In this document: positions 32,977 through 42,224 of the stretch, one piece after another
Position numbering within the stretch: position 1 is the first letter of the stretch
Layout: every line of letters begins with the position of its first letter
Origin: Sedimentisphaera salicampi
Lineage (GTDB): Bacteria > Planctomycetota > Phycisphaerae > Sedimentisphaerales > Sedimentisphaeraceae
NCBI RefSeq assembly: GCF_002117005.1
Contig: NZ_CP021023.1
Location: forward strand, 496,001 to 560,000
DNA length: 64,000 bases
Direction of reading: 5' to 3'
Made by a program: the position numbers and the translations under genes
Notes under the pieces: model-generated
Databases searched by the model: none
What the model was told of the DNA's origin: nothing
Seen by the model: only the letters and a program-made list of their open reading frames with translations

Positions 32977-34361
32977 TGGGATCGATAACACTGATTCTTG
33001 TACTGGGATTCGTACTCCTGCTTATAATTAACGTTCCTATAGCCGTTTCTATCGCTGTTGCAGCCTTTATGGCAATAGCAGCTCAGGGCAGCGACCCTTC
33101 AGTTATGATAGCGGCGAAAATGGCCGAGGGGGTAAACAGCTTTGCCCTTCTTGCGATTCCATTCTTTATCTTTTCCGGCCAGCTTATGGGCAGAGGCGGA
33201 ATGGCACGGAGACTCATAGATTTTGCAAACTCTCTTGTTGGTATGTTCCCCGGAGGGCTTGCCTACGTTAATACGCTGACCTGTATGCTCTTCGGATCTA
33301 TTTCAGGGTCTGCAGCTGCGGCAGTTTCATCTGTTGGCGGATTTATGATTCCCGAGATGAACAAAAAAGGCTACAACCGAGAGTTCAACGTAGCAGTAAC
33401 TACCACCGCTGCTACTACGGGGCTCCTAATCCCTCCGAGCAATGTAATGATTGTGTATTCAGTTGCAGCGGGGAGCGTTTCGATTGCAGCAATGTTTATG
33501 GCGGGGATTCTTCCCGGCATCATCACCGGTCTTTTCATTATGCTTGTATGCGGCTATTTCGCCTTCAAACACAAATACAGCTCGGCAGACAGGGTTTCAT
33601 TTGTGGAGGCTCTGCTGTCGTTCAAGCGAGCAATCCTAAGCCTTCTGCTTGTTATAGTAGTTATAGGCGGAATCCTCAAAGGCATATTCACCGCCACTGA
33701 AGCGGCGGCTGTAGCAGTGCTTTATGCGTTCATACTATCAGTAATGGTTTATCGGGAAATAAAGATGAATGAGCTTCCCGAAATACTAAAAAAAACAGGC
33801 ATAACAACAGCTGTGGTAATGCTTTTAATAGGAGCAAGCTCGGGAATGAGCTGGATAATGACAATGGCCAACATACCGCAGTCTGTAAGCAGCGGACTGA
33901 TAAGCCTTTCAGATAATCCAGTTGTGATTCTCTTTACAATCAATCTGCTGCTCCTGTTTGTTGGAACTTTTATGGATATGACCCCCGCAGTGCTTATATT
34001 TACGCCGATTTTCCTGCCCGTAGTTAAAACTATGGGTATGCACGAGATTCACTTCGGAATAATGCTCATAGCCAACCTTTGCATCGGGCTTTGCACTCCG
34101 CCGGTTGGGACGTGCCTGTTTATTGGATGCGGGGCAGGAAAAACCACTATCGCAAAAGTTACCCGCTATATGCTTCCATTTTTCGGGGCAATGGCAGTAT
34201 CGCTGATGGTGATTACGTACGTTCCAAAGGTCTCGCTGTGGCTGCCGGTTAAAACGGGACAGCTCAAGGCGGAGGCTGTAGAAAAAACCGTTCAAGAATG
34301 GAACAGCAACGTTTTAGGTATGGAGCCGAATAAGAAAGCCGAAGAATCCGGCGAGCAATAG
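32976..34361 (+). CDS. dctM: TRAP transporter large permease
   Basis: A 461-residue membrane protein of the DctM type, with about 12 hydrophobic segments. It has FGSISGSAAAAVSSVGGFMIPEM and a repeated-fold half with IGASSGMSWIMTMANIP, both typical of the ion-coupled translocation unit, plus a TPPVGTCLFIGC segment near the end. It forms the channel for uptake of the DctP-bound acid. Its ATG shares one base with the dctQ stop. It is the last gene of the ROK-dctPQM unit, followed by a terminator. Confidence 0.93.
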   Translation: MGSITLILVLGFVLLLIINVPIAVSIAVAAFMAIAAQGSDPSVMIAAKMAEGVNSFALLAIPFFIFSGQLMGRGGMARRLIDFANSLVGMFPGGLAYVNTLTCMLFGSISGSAAAAVSSVGGFMIPEMNKKGYNREFNVAVTTTAATTGLLIPPSNVMIVYSVAAGSVSIAAMFMAGILPGIITGLFIMLVCGYFAFKHKYSSADRVSFVEALLSFKRAILSLLLVIVVIGGILKGIFTATEAAAVAVLYAFILSVMVYREIKMNELPEILKKTGITTAVVMLLIGASSGMSWIMTMANIPQSVSSGLISLSDNPVVILFTINLLLLFVGTFMDMTPAVLIFTPIFLPVVKTMGMHEIHFGIMLIANLCIGLCTPPVGTCLFIGCGAGKTTIAKVTRYMLPFFGAMAVSLMVITYVPKVSLWLPVKTGQLKAEAVEKTVQEWNSNVLGMEPNKKAEESGEQ

Positions 34362-34394
34362 CTGATTGCTTTTTTTTAACGCGACTTAAAATCT

Positions 34395-34424
34395 AAGGGT
34401 GCTTTTAAATAAAGCACCCTTTTA
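34395..34424. terminator. Terminator between dctM and the convergent GH127 gene
   Basis: AAGGGTGCTTT-N5-AAAGCACCCTT (34395-34421) with a short T-rich tail on the plus strand. It can also fold on the minus strand, so it may serve both converging operons. Confidence 0.75.
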
Positions 34425-34441
34425 CTTTCAGTTATCAGCTT

Positions 34442-37132
34442 CTAATTGAATTGTTGGCCATTTTTAGTGTTTTCGTAGAGCTGTTTTACTTGGGAATCAC
34501 TTAAGCCGTAATTATAGATTCGAACCTCGTCGATAAGCCCTTCAAAGTTTTCGTCTGCCGGCCAGTTGCTTTTTCCTATATAATTGCGGGTGCGTTTGAC
34601 ATTTGAAAGCCCCGCTTCCCCTTCAGCTTCAAGTTTTCCGTTAACAAAAAGTTTTGCCTTGCCTGAGGAGGAAACCGAAGCAGTGAACATCTGCCATTCA
34701 TTAAGCTCTATCACATTTTCTGCTCGAAGAAGACCTGAGGAGCTTTCGCCTGAAAATGAATTGAAAATGAGACTGTCCGAACTTGCCTCACGGGTAAGGA
34801 AGATATTATCAGAGGATTCGCCTCTGCCCAAATCCACAAACCTTGCCCAATTCTTTACGGCAGTGGGATATGCCCACACAGACACTGTGCAGCCCTTTAC
34901 AAAATCATTAAAACCTTCAGGAAGCTGAATAAAATCATCCTTGCCGTCGAACTTAATCGATCCGCCAGCAACTCCGTTTTCTGAGTCGCTGTGAAAAGAA
35001 AAGCTGCCGATAAGACTTCCATCATTCCCAGCCCCGCTTGCATCTGATGCGATTTTGCCTGCATCTTCATCAAGTTTCCAATGGCCGAGCAGTTTTTTCA
35101 CGGTAGGCTGAGGGATCGGATTTGCATGCTCCTTATCTGCTGGGAGCCAGACAGCCATTTGCCCTTCACCTCTGTGAGCCCATGCGTAGTAAGGAATGGC
35201 AGTGAAAGAAACATATTTAGAAACTGATTTTGATTTTTCAGTTTCGAAAAGCCCCTTTACAGTCCCCGTAATTACGCTGCCTTTATTGGTAATACCGTCC
35301 AGCCCAAGCATATTTTTACGGTATTCTCCCTTAAGCTCAGCATCTTCTGGAATATACAGATGAGTAATACGTTTGCTCTTGAAATCGGGCCATTCGGCGC
35401 AGTAAACTATTGGGCCGCGCTCGAGTGCAATTCTACCGCGGTTCGCCTTGATTTTCGGGTGCGGCAAAACCCGCCTAACTTTCATAGGCAGGGTTAACCT
35501 GATTTTATCGCCAGCCTCCCATTTTCGAGTGACAGCAACATAGCCTTTATCTACTTCAAGCGGCACGGATTTGCCGTTTACGAGAAGCTCTGGTTTTTTA
35601 TCAAAGCTATCTTTATAGCGGTAGAGATTTCCAGGAACGGGATTATTCTGCGCCCAGCCCGGTATGCGAACATATACTGTGAACCGAGTTTGCTCTTCGG
35701 GCGAAACATTTATCGAGATATTGCCTTTCCAAGGATATCCGCCCTTCTGAACCATTTCGACCTCAGTGCCTGAGAGCTGAAACTTACTCCTGCCCTGTAT
35801 ATACAGATTAACCCAAACTGAATCATCGCTGCAAGCATAAACATAACCGGGAATCGACGGGATTGTACGTGCAATATTTCCTATACAGCAGTTGCACTCA
35901 AACCAAGCGCTGCGTGAATAGCCGCCGCTGGAGACAAGCGGATTGGGATAGAAGAAGGTATCACCTTTCAGCGAAACCCCGCTGATGAGTGAATTGTAGA
36001 GGCTTCGTTCCAGCGAATCTATGTACTTAGCTTGCCTGTAGCGCAGAAACATCCGCTGATTCCACATTACATTTGCAATCTGAGCGCAGGTTTCGCAGTA
36101 TCCGTCGTTTGGAAGTTCATAGGGCTTGCCGAATGATTCTCCTCCATGCTTTGCTCCAAGTCCTCCGGTGATATACATTTTCGTATCATCTATGCTGTGC
36201 CAAATATTTACCAGTGTACCCATCAGCTTTGCGCTGTAAGCAGAATCGGGCGTTCGTGCGGCTATATCTGCCATGCCGATATAGAGATACAATGCCCGGA
36301 CAACGTGCCCTACAGCCTCATCCTGCTGGAGAACTGGCTTATGGTCTTGATGGTATTCGCCCCAAGGGCTGTAGTCTTCGGTTGATTTGCCTCTTATATC
36401 AACGAAATATCTGGCAAGCTCAAGATATTCCTCGTTGCCGGTTACCTCTGAAAGCCTCGCAAGGCCAGATTCTGCAATCTCATGACCGGGCGGGATTTCT
36501 ACGCCTCCCTCATGGAAGGTATCCACCAGAAGGTCTGCAAATTTCATTGCCACATTCAAGAGCGATTTCTTGCCTGTCGCCTGATAATGAGCAATCGCAG
36601 CTTCAAAAAGATGCCCTGCATTGTATAGCTCATGGCTCATTGAAAGATTTGCCCACCTCTCATTTCCGCTCCATCTATCTCTGCCGTTGGTTCGCATCGT
36701 GTAGAGATAGCCGTCATCTTCCTGAGCCGCTGCAATTAGCTCTATGAGCTCATCAAGATATTCCTCCAACTCAGGGTCAGGCGAGACCATAAGCGAATAG
36801 CTCGCCCCTTCAAGCGTCTTGTATATGTCTGTATCATCGAACGGAAAATGATAGCGAGGTTCGCCGTCCTTCAGTCCGCCGGCAATTGCAAAGTTATCAA
36901 TCCGCCCGGTCTCCTCGAGTTTATCGAAAATATAAGGAACGGTAACCTTGCGGTTTGTCTGCAAACGGGGAAGCCAAAAGTGATCATTAAACGACACCTT
37001 TGTAAACGGAACAGGATATAGATAGCTCCGCTGATTAGCGCTGTTCTTTTGTGCCAAAATTACCTCGCTCTGCAACAGCAAGATGAATAAGACAGCGGCA
37101 GATGAAACTAATAGCAATTTTTTGTTTCTCAT
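34442..37132 (-). CDS. GH127 beta-L-arabinofuranosidase with C-terminal LamG domain
   Basis: An 896-residue secreted enzyme with a signal peptide (about 1-27). The GH127 (DUF1680) catalytic region (about 35-680) shows residues matching those of Bifidobacterium HypBA1: acid/base E332, zinc ligands E347 and C349 (YCETCA), nucleophile C415 and zinc ligand C416 (CNCC). It removes terminal beta-L-arabinofuranose. A concanavalin-like LamG domain (about 695-890, HWKLDED start, IDEVRIYNYGLS end) probably binds glycans. It is the last of four polysaccharide-degradation genes, 30 bp after the GH43 pair gene. The sequence just before its ATG (TTAGAATT) matches that before the GH31 gene. Confidence 0.9.
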   Translation of the reverse strand: MRNKKLLLVSSAAVLFILLLQSEVILAQKNSANQRSYLYPVPFTKVSFNDHFWLPRLQTNRKVTVPYIFDKLEETGRIDNFAIAGGLKDGEPRYHFPFDDTDIYKTLEGASYSLMVSPDPELEEYLDELIELIAAAQEDDGYLYTMRTNGRDRWSGNERWANLSMSHELYNAGHLFEAAIAHYQATGKKSLLNVAMKFADLLVDTFHEGGVEIPPGHEIAESGLARLSEVTGNEEYLELARYFVDIRGKSTEDYSPWGEYHQDHKPVLQQDEAVGHVVRALYLYIGMADIAARTPDSAYSAKLMGTLVNIWHSIDDTKMYITGGLGAKHGGESFGKPYELPNDGYCETCAQIANVMWNQRMFLRYRQAKYIDSLERSLYNSLISGVSLKGDTFFYPNPLVSSGGYSRSAWFECNCCIGNIARTIPSIPGYVYACSDDSVWVNLYIQGRSKFQLSGTEVEMVQKGGYPWKGNISINVSPEEQTRFTVYVRIPGWAQNNPVPGNLYRYKDSFDKKPELLVNGKSVPLEVDKGYVAVTRKWEAGDKIRLTLPMKVRRVLPHPKIKANRGRIALERGPIVYCAEWPDFKSKRITHLYIPEDAELKGEYRKNMLGLDGITNKGSVITGTVKGLFETEKSKSVSKYVSFTAIPYYAWAHRGEGQMAVWLPADKEHANPIPQPTVKKLLGHWKLDEDAGKIASDASGAGNDGSLIGSFSFHSDSENGVAGGSIKFDGKDDFIQLPEGFNDFVKGCTVSVWAYPTAVKNWARFVDLGRGESSDNIFLTREASSDSLIFNSFSGESSSGLLRAENVIELNEWQMFTASVSSSGKAKLFVNGKLEAEGEAGLSNVKRTRNYIGKSNWPADENFEGLIDEVRIYNYGLSDSQVKQLYENTKNGQQFN

Positions 37133-37162
37133 AATTCTAACCTTCTGAAATAACCCATATTT

Positions 37163-39349
37163 CTACTTTTGAACTGACAAGGGGGAAATACCTTCATGCG
37201 TCGGCTCTACAGGCAGGATTCTTCCGGACTCATCAAACTGCATCTTATCAATACACACTTCTCTGTTATAGCCTGCTGAACGCCCCATCTCAATCCCCTT
37301 AGGATATGTGAACCGGTGATAGACGATGAAACGCTGGTCAATATTCGGAGCAGCGATCGTGGAGTTGTGGCCGGTAGCGTATATACCCTTTTCTGGAGCT
37401 TTCGATAAAATTAAATTGTCTTCCGGTATATTCAGCTCACCAAGAGGGGACTCGGCAACAGCGTAGCGAACTCTGTAATCCTCGCTTCTTGTATCATTTT
37501 CAGACCACAGGAAATAATATTTGCCTTTGCGGCAGAAAACATGCACGCCTTCTCTGAAAGTTCTGTCAGGAGTCATAATTTTGAGTGTGTCTTGTTTAAT
37601 AGAAAGCATATCATCGCTCAGCTCTGCGCCGGCGAGATAACCGTTGCCCCAGAAAAGGTAGTCTTTGCCGGTTTGAGGATCACAGAAAACATCAGGATCG
37701 ATTTCCTGTCCTCGGTTTATACCTTCAGGATGAGAGCTGATCAGAGGCTTTCCGGAATCAACAAATCTGCCGGCAGGTTCATCAGAAACTGCGACTCCAA
37801 TCTTCTGTGCAGCGGTGAAATAGTAGAAGTATTTATAATTACCTTCGATTTTCTTTTCGATTATGCAGGGCGCCCATGCGTTGCGGCTTGTCCAGCTCAC
37901 ATCTTTCTTTAGATCAAGGATTACCCCTTCATCCTTCCAGTTCACCAAATTCTCCGAAGAGAATGCCTTAAAAAATGTTCCAGACCATCCGGTATAGCCG
38001 TCGCTGGTGGGGTAAATATAGAATTTGCCGGTTTTCTCTGAATAAATGATATCTGGGTCTGCATATAAACCGCTAAGCACTGGATTATTCCAGCGGGAGG
38101 CTCTTACCTGATATTTCTCCTTTGTGCCAACATATTCAAATGTGTATTCAACCGCACCTTCAGAAAAGTCCTGAGCTCCTTCCGGCGAGACTGAAGCAAA
38201 TGAGCAAACGCTGAACTCAGGATCTAAGCTTTCAAGATCAGTTTCATTTTTCACCGGAAGATGGATTACTTTATTTTCCACGTCAAAGGAAACATTATTA
38301 GTTTTTACGTATTTCGAGCCCGCAATAAAAGAAAGATGCTTCAAGGAGCCCCACTGCTCTACAAGCCTTAAATACTCATCGCTGGTAATCGGCATTACCG
38401 TTCCATGCCTTGGATGAAAATCCATGGAGATCTCATCATCGATAACTTTAAAATTCAGCAGGTCGGAAGACCGCGTAAACTGGTACCTTCCCCGAGTATA
38501 AACATCGTACATCAGAATCCATTCGTCGGTATCGTTAAGTTTGAATATACCTGAACCCTCCACTCGATGGCGTGAACGATCCATTCGCCTGCTGCTGTAA
38601 AGCCTGTAACCTTCTGTAAGCCTGTTTGATACTGCAAGCTTTATTCCCGGGTCTCCATCTTCTGCTTTGTAGAAGAGGTAAAACCTTCCGTCCTTCTTGA
38701 TTATATCCCCGTCGATGCATGCTTTGGTGTTGCTGTCTTCAGGCGGGTAGTAGAGCTGTTTCGGTGCAGATTCCAGTCCGGCAAAATCCTTATCCGCATA
38801 AGCATAGTATATAACATCAGGTTCATCGCCCTGTTTCATTGAGAAATACACCATATACTTGCCGGCATTTTCGTCATAGATCGTCTGCGGCGCCCATACG
38901 CGGTTTACATCGCCGAATTTCTCGGGAAAGGTTTCAGGGATATTCACAACTGAAGACTCCCAATGAATCAGATCCTTCGATTTCAACATAATCATTGCAT
39001 AATTATTCCATCCCATATCGGGCACATACAGGTCTGTAGCAACAATATAAAATGTTTTTCCATCAGCCCCGCGAAGGATGTGAGGGTCTCGAACGCCTCC
39101 GGTTGAGCTGATCTTGCTCGAAGATATTACTGGTTTGCTGCTATTGAGAGCTTTGTAATTGAAACCGTCAAGACTCAGTGCGAAATGAATCTGTTCCTCA
39201 CCGGGGCCGTTGCCGGTGAAGTATGTGAATAAATAGCCGGAGAATTCCTTCTCGCAAGCAGCTCTCAAAGTATGCCAATTGCCAAAAATCAGTGTTAAGG
39301 CAAAAACAGGAAATAAAAACAAGAGCCTTGTTTTACGTAATTTTTTCAT
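37163..39349 (-). CDS. Secreted protein with two GH43 domains
   Basis: A 728-residue exported enzyme with tandem five-bladed GH43 domains. The first (about 40-330) has GGVRDPHILRG with the catalytic base Asp, CIDGDI, and VEGSGIF with the likely acid Glu. A linking beta domain (about 340-415) follows. The second (about 420-720) has SGLYADPDIIY, EIDPDVF and FREGVHVF. GH43 members are arabinofuranosidases, xylosidases or galactosidases. With GH127 and GH31 neighbours, arabinose side-chain removal is most likely. Two different GH43 domains in one chain may act on different linkages. It lies 32 bp after the GH31 gene in the same operon. Confidence 0.87.
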   Translation of the reverse strand: MKKLRKTRLLFLFPVFALTLIFGNWHTLRAACEKEFSGYLFTYFTGNGPGEEQIHFALSLDGFNYKALNSSKPVISSSKISSTGGVRDPHILRGADGKTFYIVATDLYVPDMGWNNYAMIMLKSKDLIHWESSVVNIPETFPEKFGDVNRVWAPQTIYDENAGKYMVYFSMKQGDEPDVIYYAYADKDFAGLESAPKQLYYPPEDSNTKACIDGDIIKKDGRFYLFYKAEDGDPGIKLAVSNRLTEGYRLYSSRRMDRSRHRVEGSGIFKLNDTDEWILMYDVYTRGRYQFTRSSDLLNFKVIDDEISMDFHPRHGTVMPITSDEYLRLVEQWGSLKHLSFIAGSKYVKTNNVSFDVENKVIHLPVKNETDLESLDPEFSVCSFASVSPEGAQDFSEGAVEYTFEYVGTKEKYQVRASRWNNPVLSGLYADPDIIYSEKTGKFYIYPTSDGYTGWSGTFFKAFSSENLVNWKDEGVILDLKKDVSWTSRNAWAPCIIEKKIEGNYKYFYYFTAAQKIGVAVSDEPAGRFVDSGKPLISSHPEGINRGQEIDPDVFCDPQTGKDYLFWGNGYLAGAELSDDMLSIKQDTLKIMTPDRTFREGVHVFCRKGKYYFLWSENDTRSEDYRVRYAVAESPLGELNIPEDNLILSKAPEKGIYATGHNSTIAAPNIDQRFIVYHRFTYPKGIEMGRSAGYNREVCIDKMQFDESGRILPVEPTHEGISPLSVQK

Positions 39350-39381
39350 ACTGATAATCCTTTTGATATATAAGTTTCATT

Positions 39382-42153
39382 TTAATTCAACATACTTTTG
39401 ATGCCAATTTCTTTCGTACTTCCGCTGTAGCGTACTTCTGAGGCATCCTGCTGCGGAAAAGAAATCCCTGTCCCAGCACCTTTCTTAACAGGAACTATTT
39501 TGAAAGTTCTATTTTCAAGCATACCGGGATAACTGCCTTTTCTGCGGCCAATTATCAATTTCTCCGAATTGTCCTGCCAAGAAAAATCAATGGTAGAATA
39601 TACTCCCTTTTCATAGTTATAACTATCCCCCTGATCCTCATAGAGGGTAAAGCTTGTGTCATCTCCTGCGTATATACGCAGCTCAATTTCGGAAGCGGGT
39701 TTGTGTCCCACATACTGCATTTTCGGTCCCAATGGAATAATCGAGCCTCGCCGAACAAAAAGCGGGATCCTGTTGATTGAAGCATCAGCAACAATTGCCT
39801 GACCCGCAGAATACTTTTCCCCAGTCCAGAAGTTATACCATTCACCTTCACCTGGAAGATAGACATTTCGAGATTCGGCATCTTTGCTCACTACCGGGCA
39901 AACCATAATTGAAGGGCCAAACATATATTGATCTGATATTTCGTAAACCTTTCTGTCCTTTGGGAAATCCATAATGAGCGGTCGCATCATAGTGTATCCG
40001 TTGTTTGTAACCTTCCATGAAACGGAATATATATACGGCAGAAGGCGATATCTGAGATTGATGTATCTTACAAGTATTTCCTGCGAAGCTTCATCGAATC
40101 TCCAGACCTCTTTTCCATTGCCAGTACCATGGACACGAAACATTGGGCAGAATGCCCCATATTGAAACCATCTTACAAAAAGCTGCTGATACTCAGGGTC
40201 TTTGGGGTCTCCGCCAAAAAAGCCGCCTATATCTGTATTCCAATATGGAATACCAGTTGCGGCAAAATTAAGGCCGGCAGGGATCTGTTTTTTTAATACA
40301 TCCCATGTCCCCTGCACATCTCCGGACCAGGCAACAACACCATTACGCTGCTGTCCTGTATAAGCTGCTCTTGCAAGAATATAAACTCTCTTGGAAGGCA
40401 TTGAGTTTCGCTGCCCCTTGTAAACACCCGAAGTATGCAACAGCGGATAAGCATTGTAAACCTCTGCCCCAATTCCTTGAGCTGTATTCAGTTTGTTCAT
40501 CTCTCCCCAATCGCCGCCAAGCTCTGCCTCACAGGCATCAAGCCACCAGCCGTCAAAGCCAATTTTGCCGAGCTGCTCATAAATCTGATTCCAATACAAT
40601 TCACGCCCTTTGGGATTGAATGGGTCATACCATTTTGTCTTGCCCGCAGGATAAACATTATCATAAACAGGGGCATATACAGCTCCTGCTTTCTCAAGCT
40701 CAGCTAAATTCTCTGTTTCCAGATCGAAACGAGGCCATACAGATATTATAGTATGGGCATTAAGATTATGAATCTTTTCGACCATTGCAGCAGGATCTGG
40801 ATAACGCTCTGAAGCAAATTTATGGCTTCCCCATTGACCATTCGGCCAGTACTGCCAATCCTGTATAATTCCATCAAGAGGTATTTCAAGCTCGCGGTAT
40901 TTCTCAAGAATTTCAAGAAGCTCCTGCTGAGATTTGTAACGTTCCTTGCATTGCCAAAATCCCCACGACCATTTCGGAAACAAAGGCGCCTGACCTGTAA
41001 GATTACGGTATTTCTTAACAGATTTGTCAGGCTGGGGGCCGTAAATAAAGCAGTAATCAACTCCATCTCCAGCTTTTGAAGACCAGCTGGTTACAGGTTC
41101 CTGAGGCACCTGCCAACTAAGGCGGACAGCAGCATCAAACTCTCCTTGAAAATATTCCATTTTTATTCTGTGCCTGCCTTTATCAAGCTGTATATTTGCA
41201 GGAAATTGAGTTTCGGGCTGAGTCTGCCATTGGTCTGTAATCATTTTCCCATCAATCCATAGCCTAACACCATCATCTGCAGATGGAATAATTGAATATT
41301 CACCAGCTTTCGTAACTTCAATCCAGCCTGTCCAGCGAATGCTGTAATTATTGCGGCTCATTCCTTTGGGAGGTTTCGAAGACCAGTTAAAATCGATCTT
41401 TGAGTCTATTCTGCTAAAAACCAATTCTTCAAAATTTCTACCTTTGAAATATTCCCCTTTCAGTCCTACTTTTCGACCCTTTGGCGAGAGAAGTTTTTTT
41501 TGGGGAATAACTTCCTCCAAGCCTACACCAAAATTGACTTTGGTAACTGCCGGATTATCCCAAATCATCATATAACCTTTTGAGGAAAGTACCACCGGCA
41601 CTGCAATCTCCTTGTTCTTTTGCTGAAGAACAATCGAATGCCCCGAATAATTCATTACACCATTCTGATGCTGGCCAAGCCCGTAAAGAGCCTCTTTGTG
41701 GTCAAAATTAAATTTCTGTTCGATAAGATTTGTTTGATAAGAACCAATTGAAAAATCAGTTATGGTGGTACCGTTGTTTTTTTCTGAAAGCAGGGTATTG
41801 CCGGCATTGTCAAAAAATCTTACTCTGCCGGTTGATTTATCTACTGTGATTTTAAGCGATTCGGTTTGTACTACTGACTTCCCATCTTCAGTATTGAGAT
41901 GCCAATCAGCGAATTTTGGCTCAGCTTTAATTGCAAGACTGTCAAAGGAAGTTTCTTTAATAGCGTTGGAATGAATTACACGAACAACACAATCATCAAA
42001 AAATTCCAGCTTTGTAATACCTTTATTCGTGTGGATTGTAATGCCGGATGAATCTTTCTCGATACCGTTGGTATCCTCTGCTGGTAAACAAATTGAAGCA
42101 AAAAAACTTAACAAAATAAAAATTGCTTTAGGTAATTCTTTTCTAAACATCAT
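39382..42153 (-). CDS. GH31 alpha-xylosidase-like enzyme with inserted PA14 domain
   Basis: A 923-residue secreted GH31 enzyme: signal peptide (about 1-25), N-terminal beta-sandwich, a PA14 domain inserted at about residues 228-350 (GLKGEYFKGRNFEEL, SADDGVRLWIDG), then the barrel with nucleophile D539 (WLDACEAE) and acid/base D612 (WSGDVQGTW), and a DUF5110-type end. The PA14 insertion is known from Cellvibrio xyloglucan alpha-xylosidase Xyl31A, so xyloglucan or another alpha-xyloside is a likely substrate. The gene lies between the lyase gene (71 bp upstream) and the double GH43 gene, in one operon. Confidence 0.9.
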   Translation of the reverse strand: MMFRKELPKAIFILLSFFASICLPAEDTNGIEKDSSGITIHTNKGITKLEFFDDCVVRVIHSNAIKETSFDSLAIKAEPKFADWHLNTEDGKSVVQTESLKITVDKSTGRVRFFDNAGNTLLSEKNNGTTITDFSIGSYQTNLIEQKFNFDHKEALYGLGQHQNGVMNYSGHSIVLQQKNKEIAVPVVLSSKGYMMIWDNPAVTKVNFGVGLEEVIPQKKLLSPKGRKVGLKGEYFKGRNFEELVFSRIDSKIDFNWSSKPPKGMSRNNYSIRWTGWIEVTKAGEYSIIPSADDGVRLWIDGKMITDQWQTQPETQFPANIQLDKGRHRIKMEYFQGEFDAAVRLSWQVPQEPVTSWSSKAGDGVDYCFIYGPQPDKSVKKYRNLTGQAPLFPKWSWGFWQCKERYKSQQELLEILEKYRELEIPLDGIIQDWQYWPNGQWGSHKFASERYPDPAAMVEKIHNLNAHTIISVWPRFDLETENLAELEKAGAVYAPVYDNVYPAGKTKWYDPFNPKGRELYWNQIYEQLGKIGFDGWWLDACEAELGGDWGEMNKLNTAQGIGAEVYNAYPLLHTSGVYKGQRNSMPSKRVYILARAAYTGQQRNGVVAWSGDVQGTWDVLKKQIPAGLNFAATGIPYWNTDIGGFFGGDPKDPEYQQLFVRWFQYGAFCPMFRVHGTGNGKEVWRFDEASQEILVRYINLRYRLLPYIYSVSWKVTNNGYTMMRPLIMDFPKDRKVYEISDQYMFGPSIMVCPVVSKDAESRNVYLPGEGEWYNFWTGEKYSAGQAIVADASINRIPLFVRRGSIIPLGPKMQYVGHKPASEIELRIYAGDDTSFTLYEDQGDSYNYEKGVYSTIDFSWQDNSEKLIIGRRKGSYPGMLENRTFKIVPVKKGAGTGISFPQQDASEVRYSGSTKEIGIKSMLN

Positions 42154-42224
42154 AATTCTAACTCTAAAACATAGTCATATTAGTAATAAAAGCCGACAAA
42201 TTTGCATGTATAAACTGGACATAT

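Noticed and set aside
34395-34424. Hairpin considered as a ROK operator
   Set aside because: Its sequence does not match AACTCA-N5-TGAGTT and it lies after the last gene, so it is a terminator.
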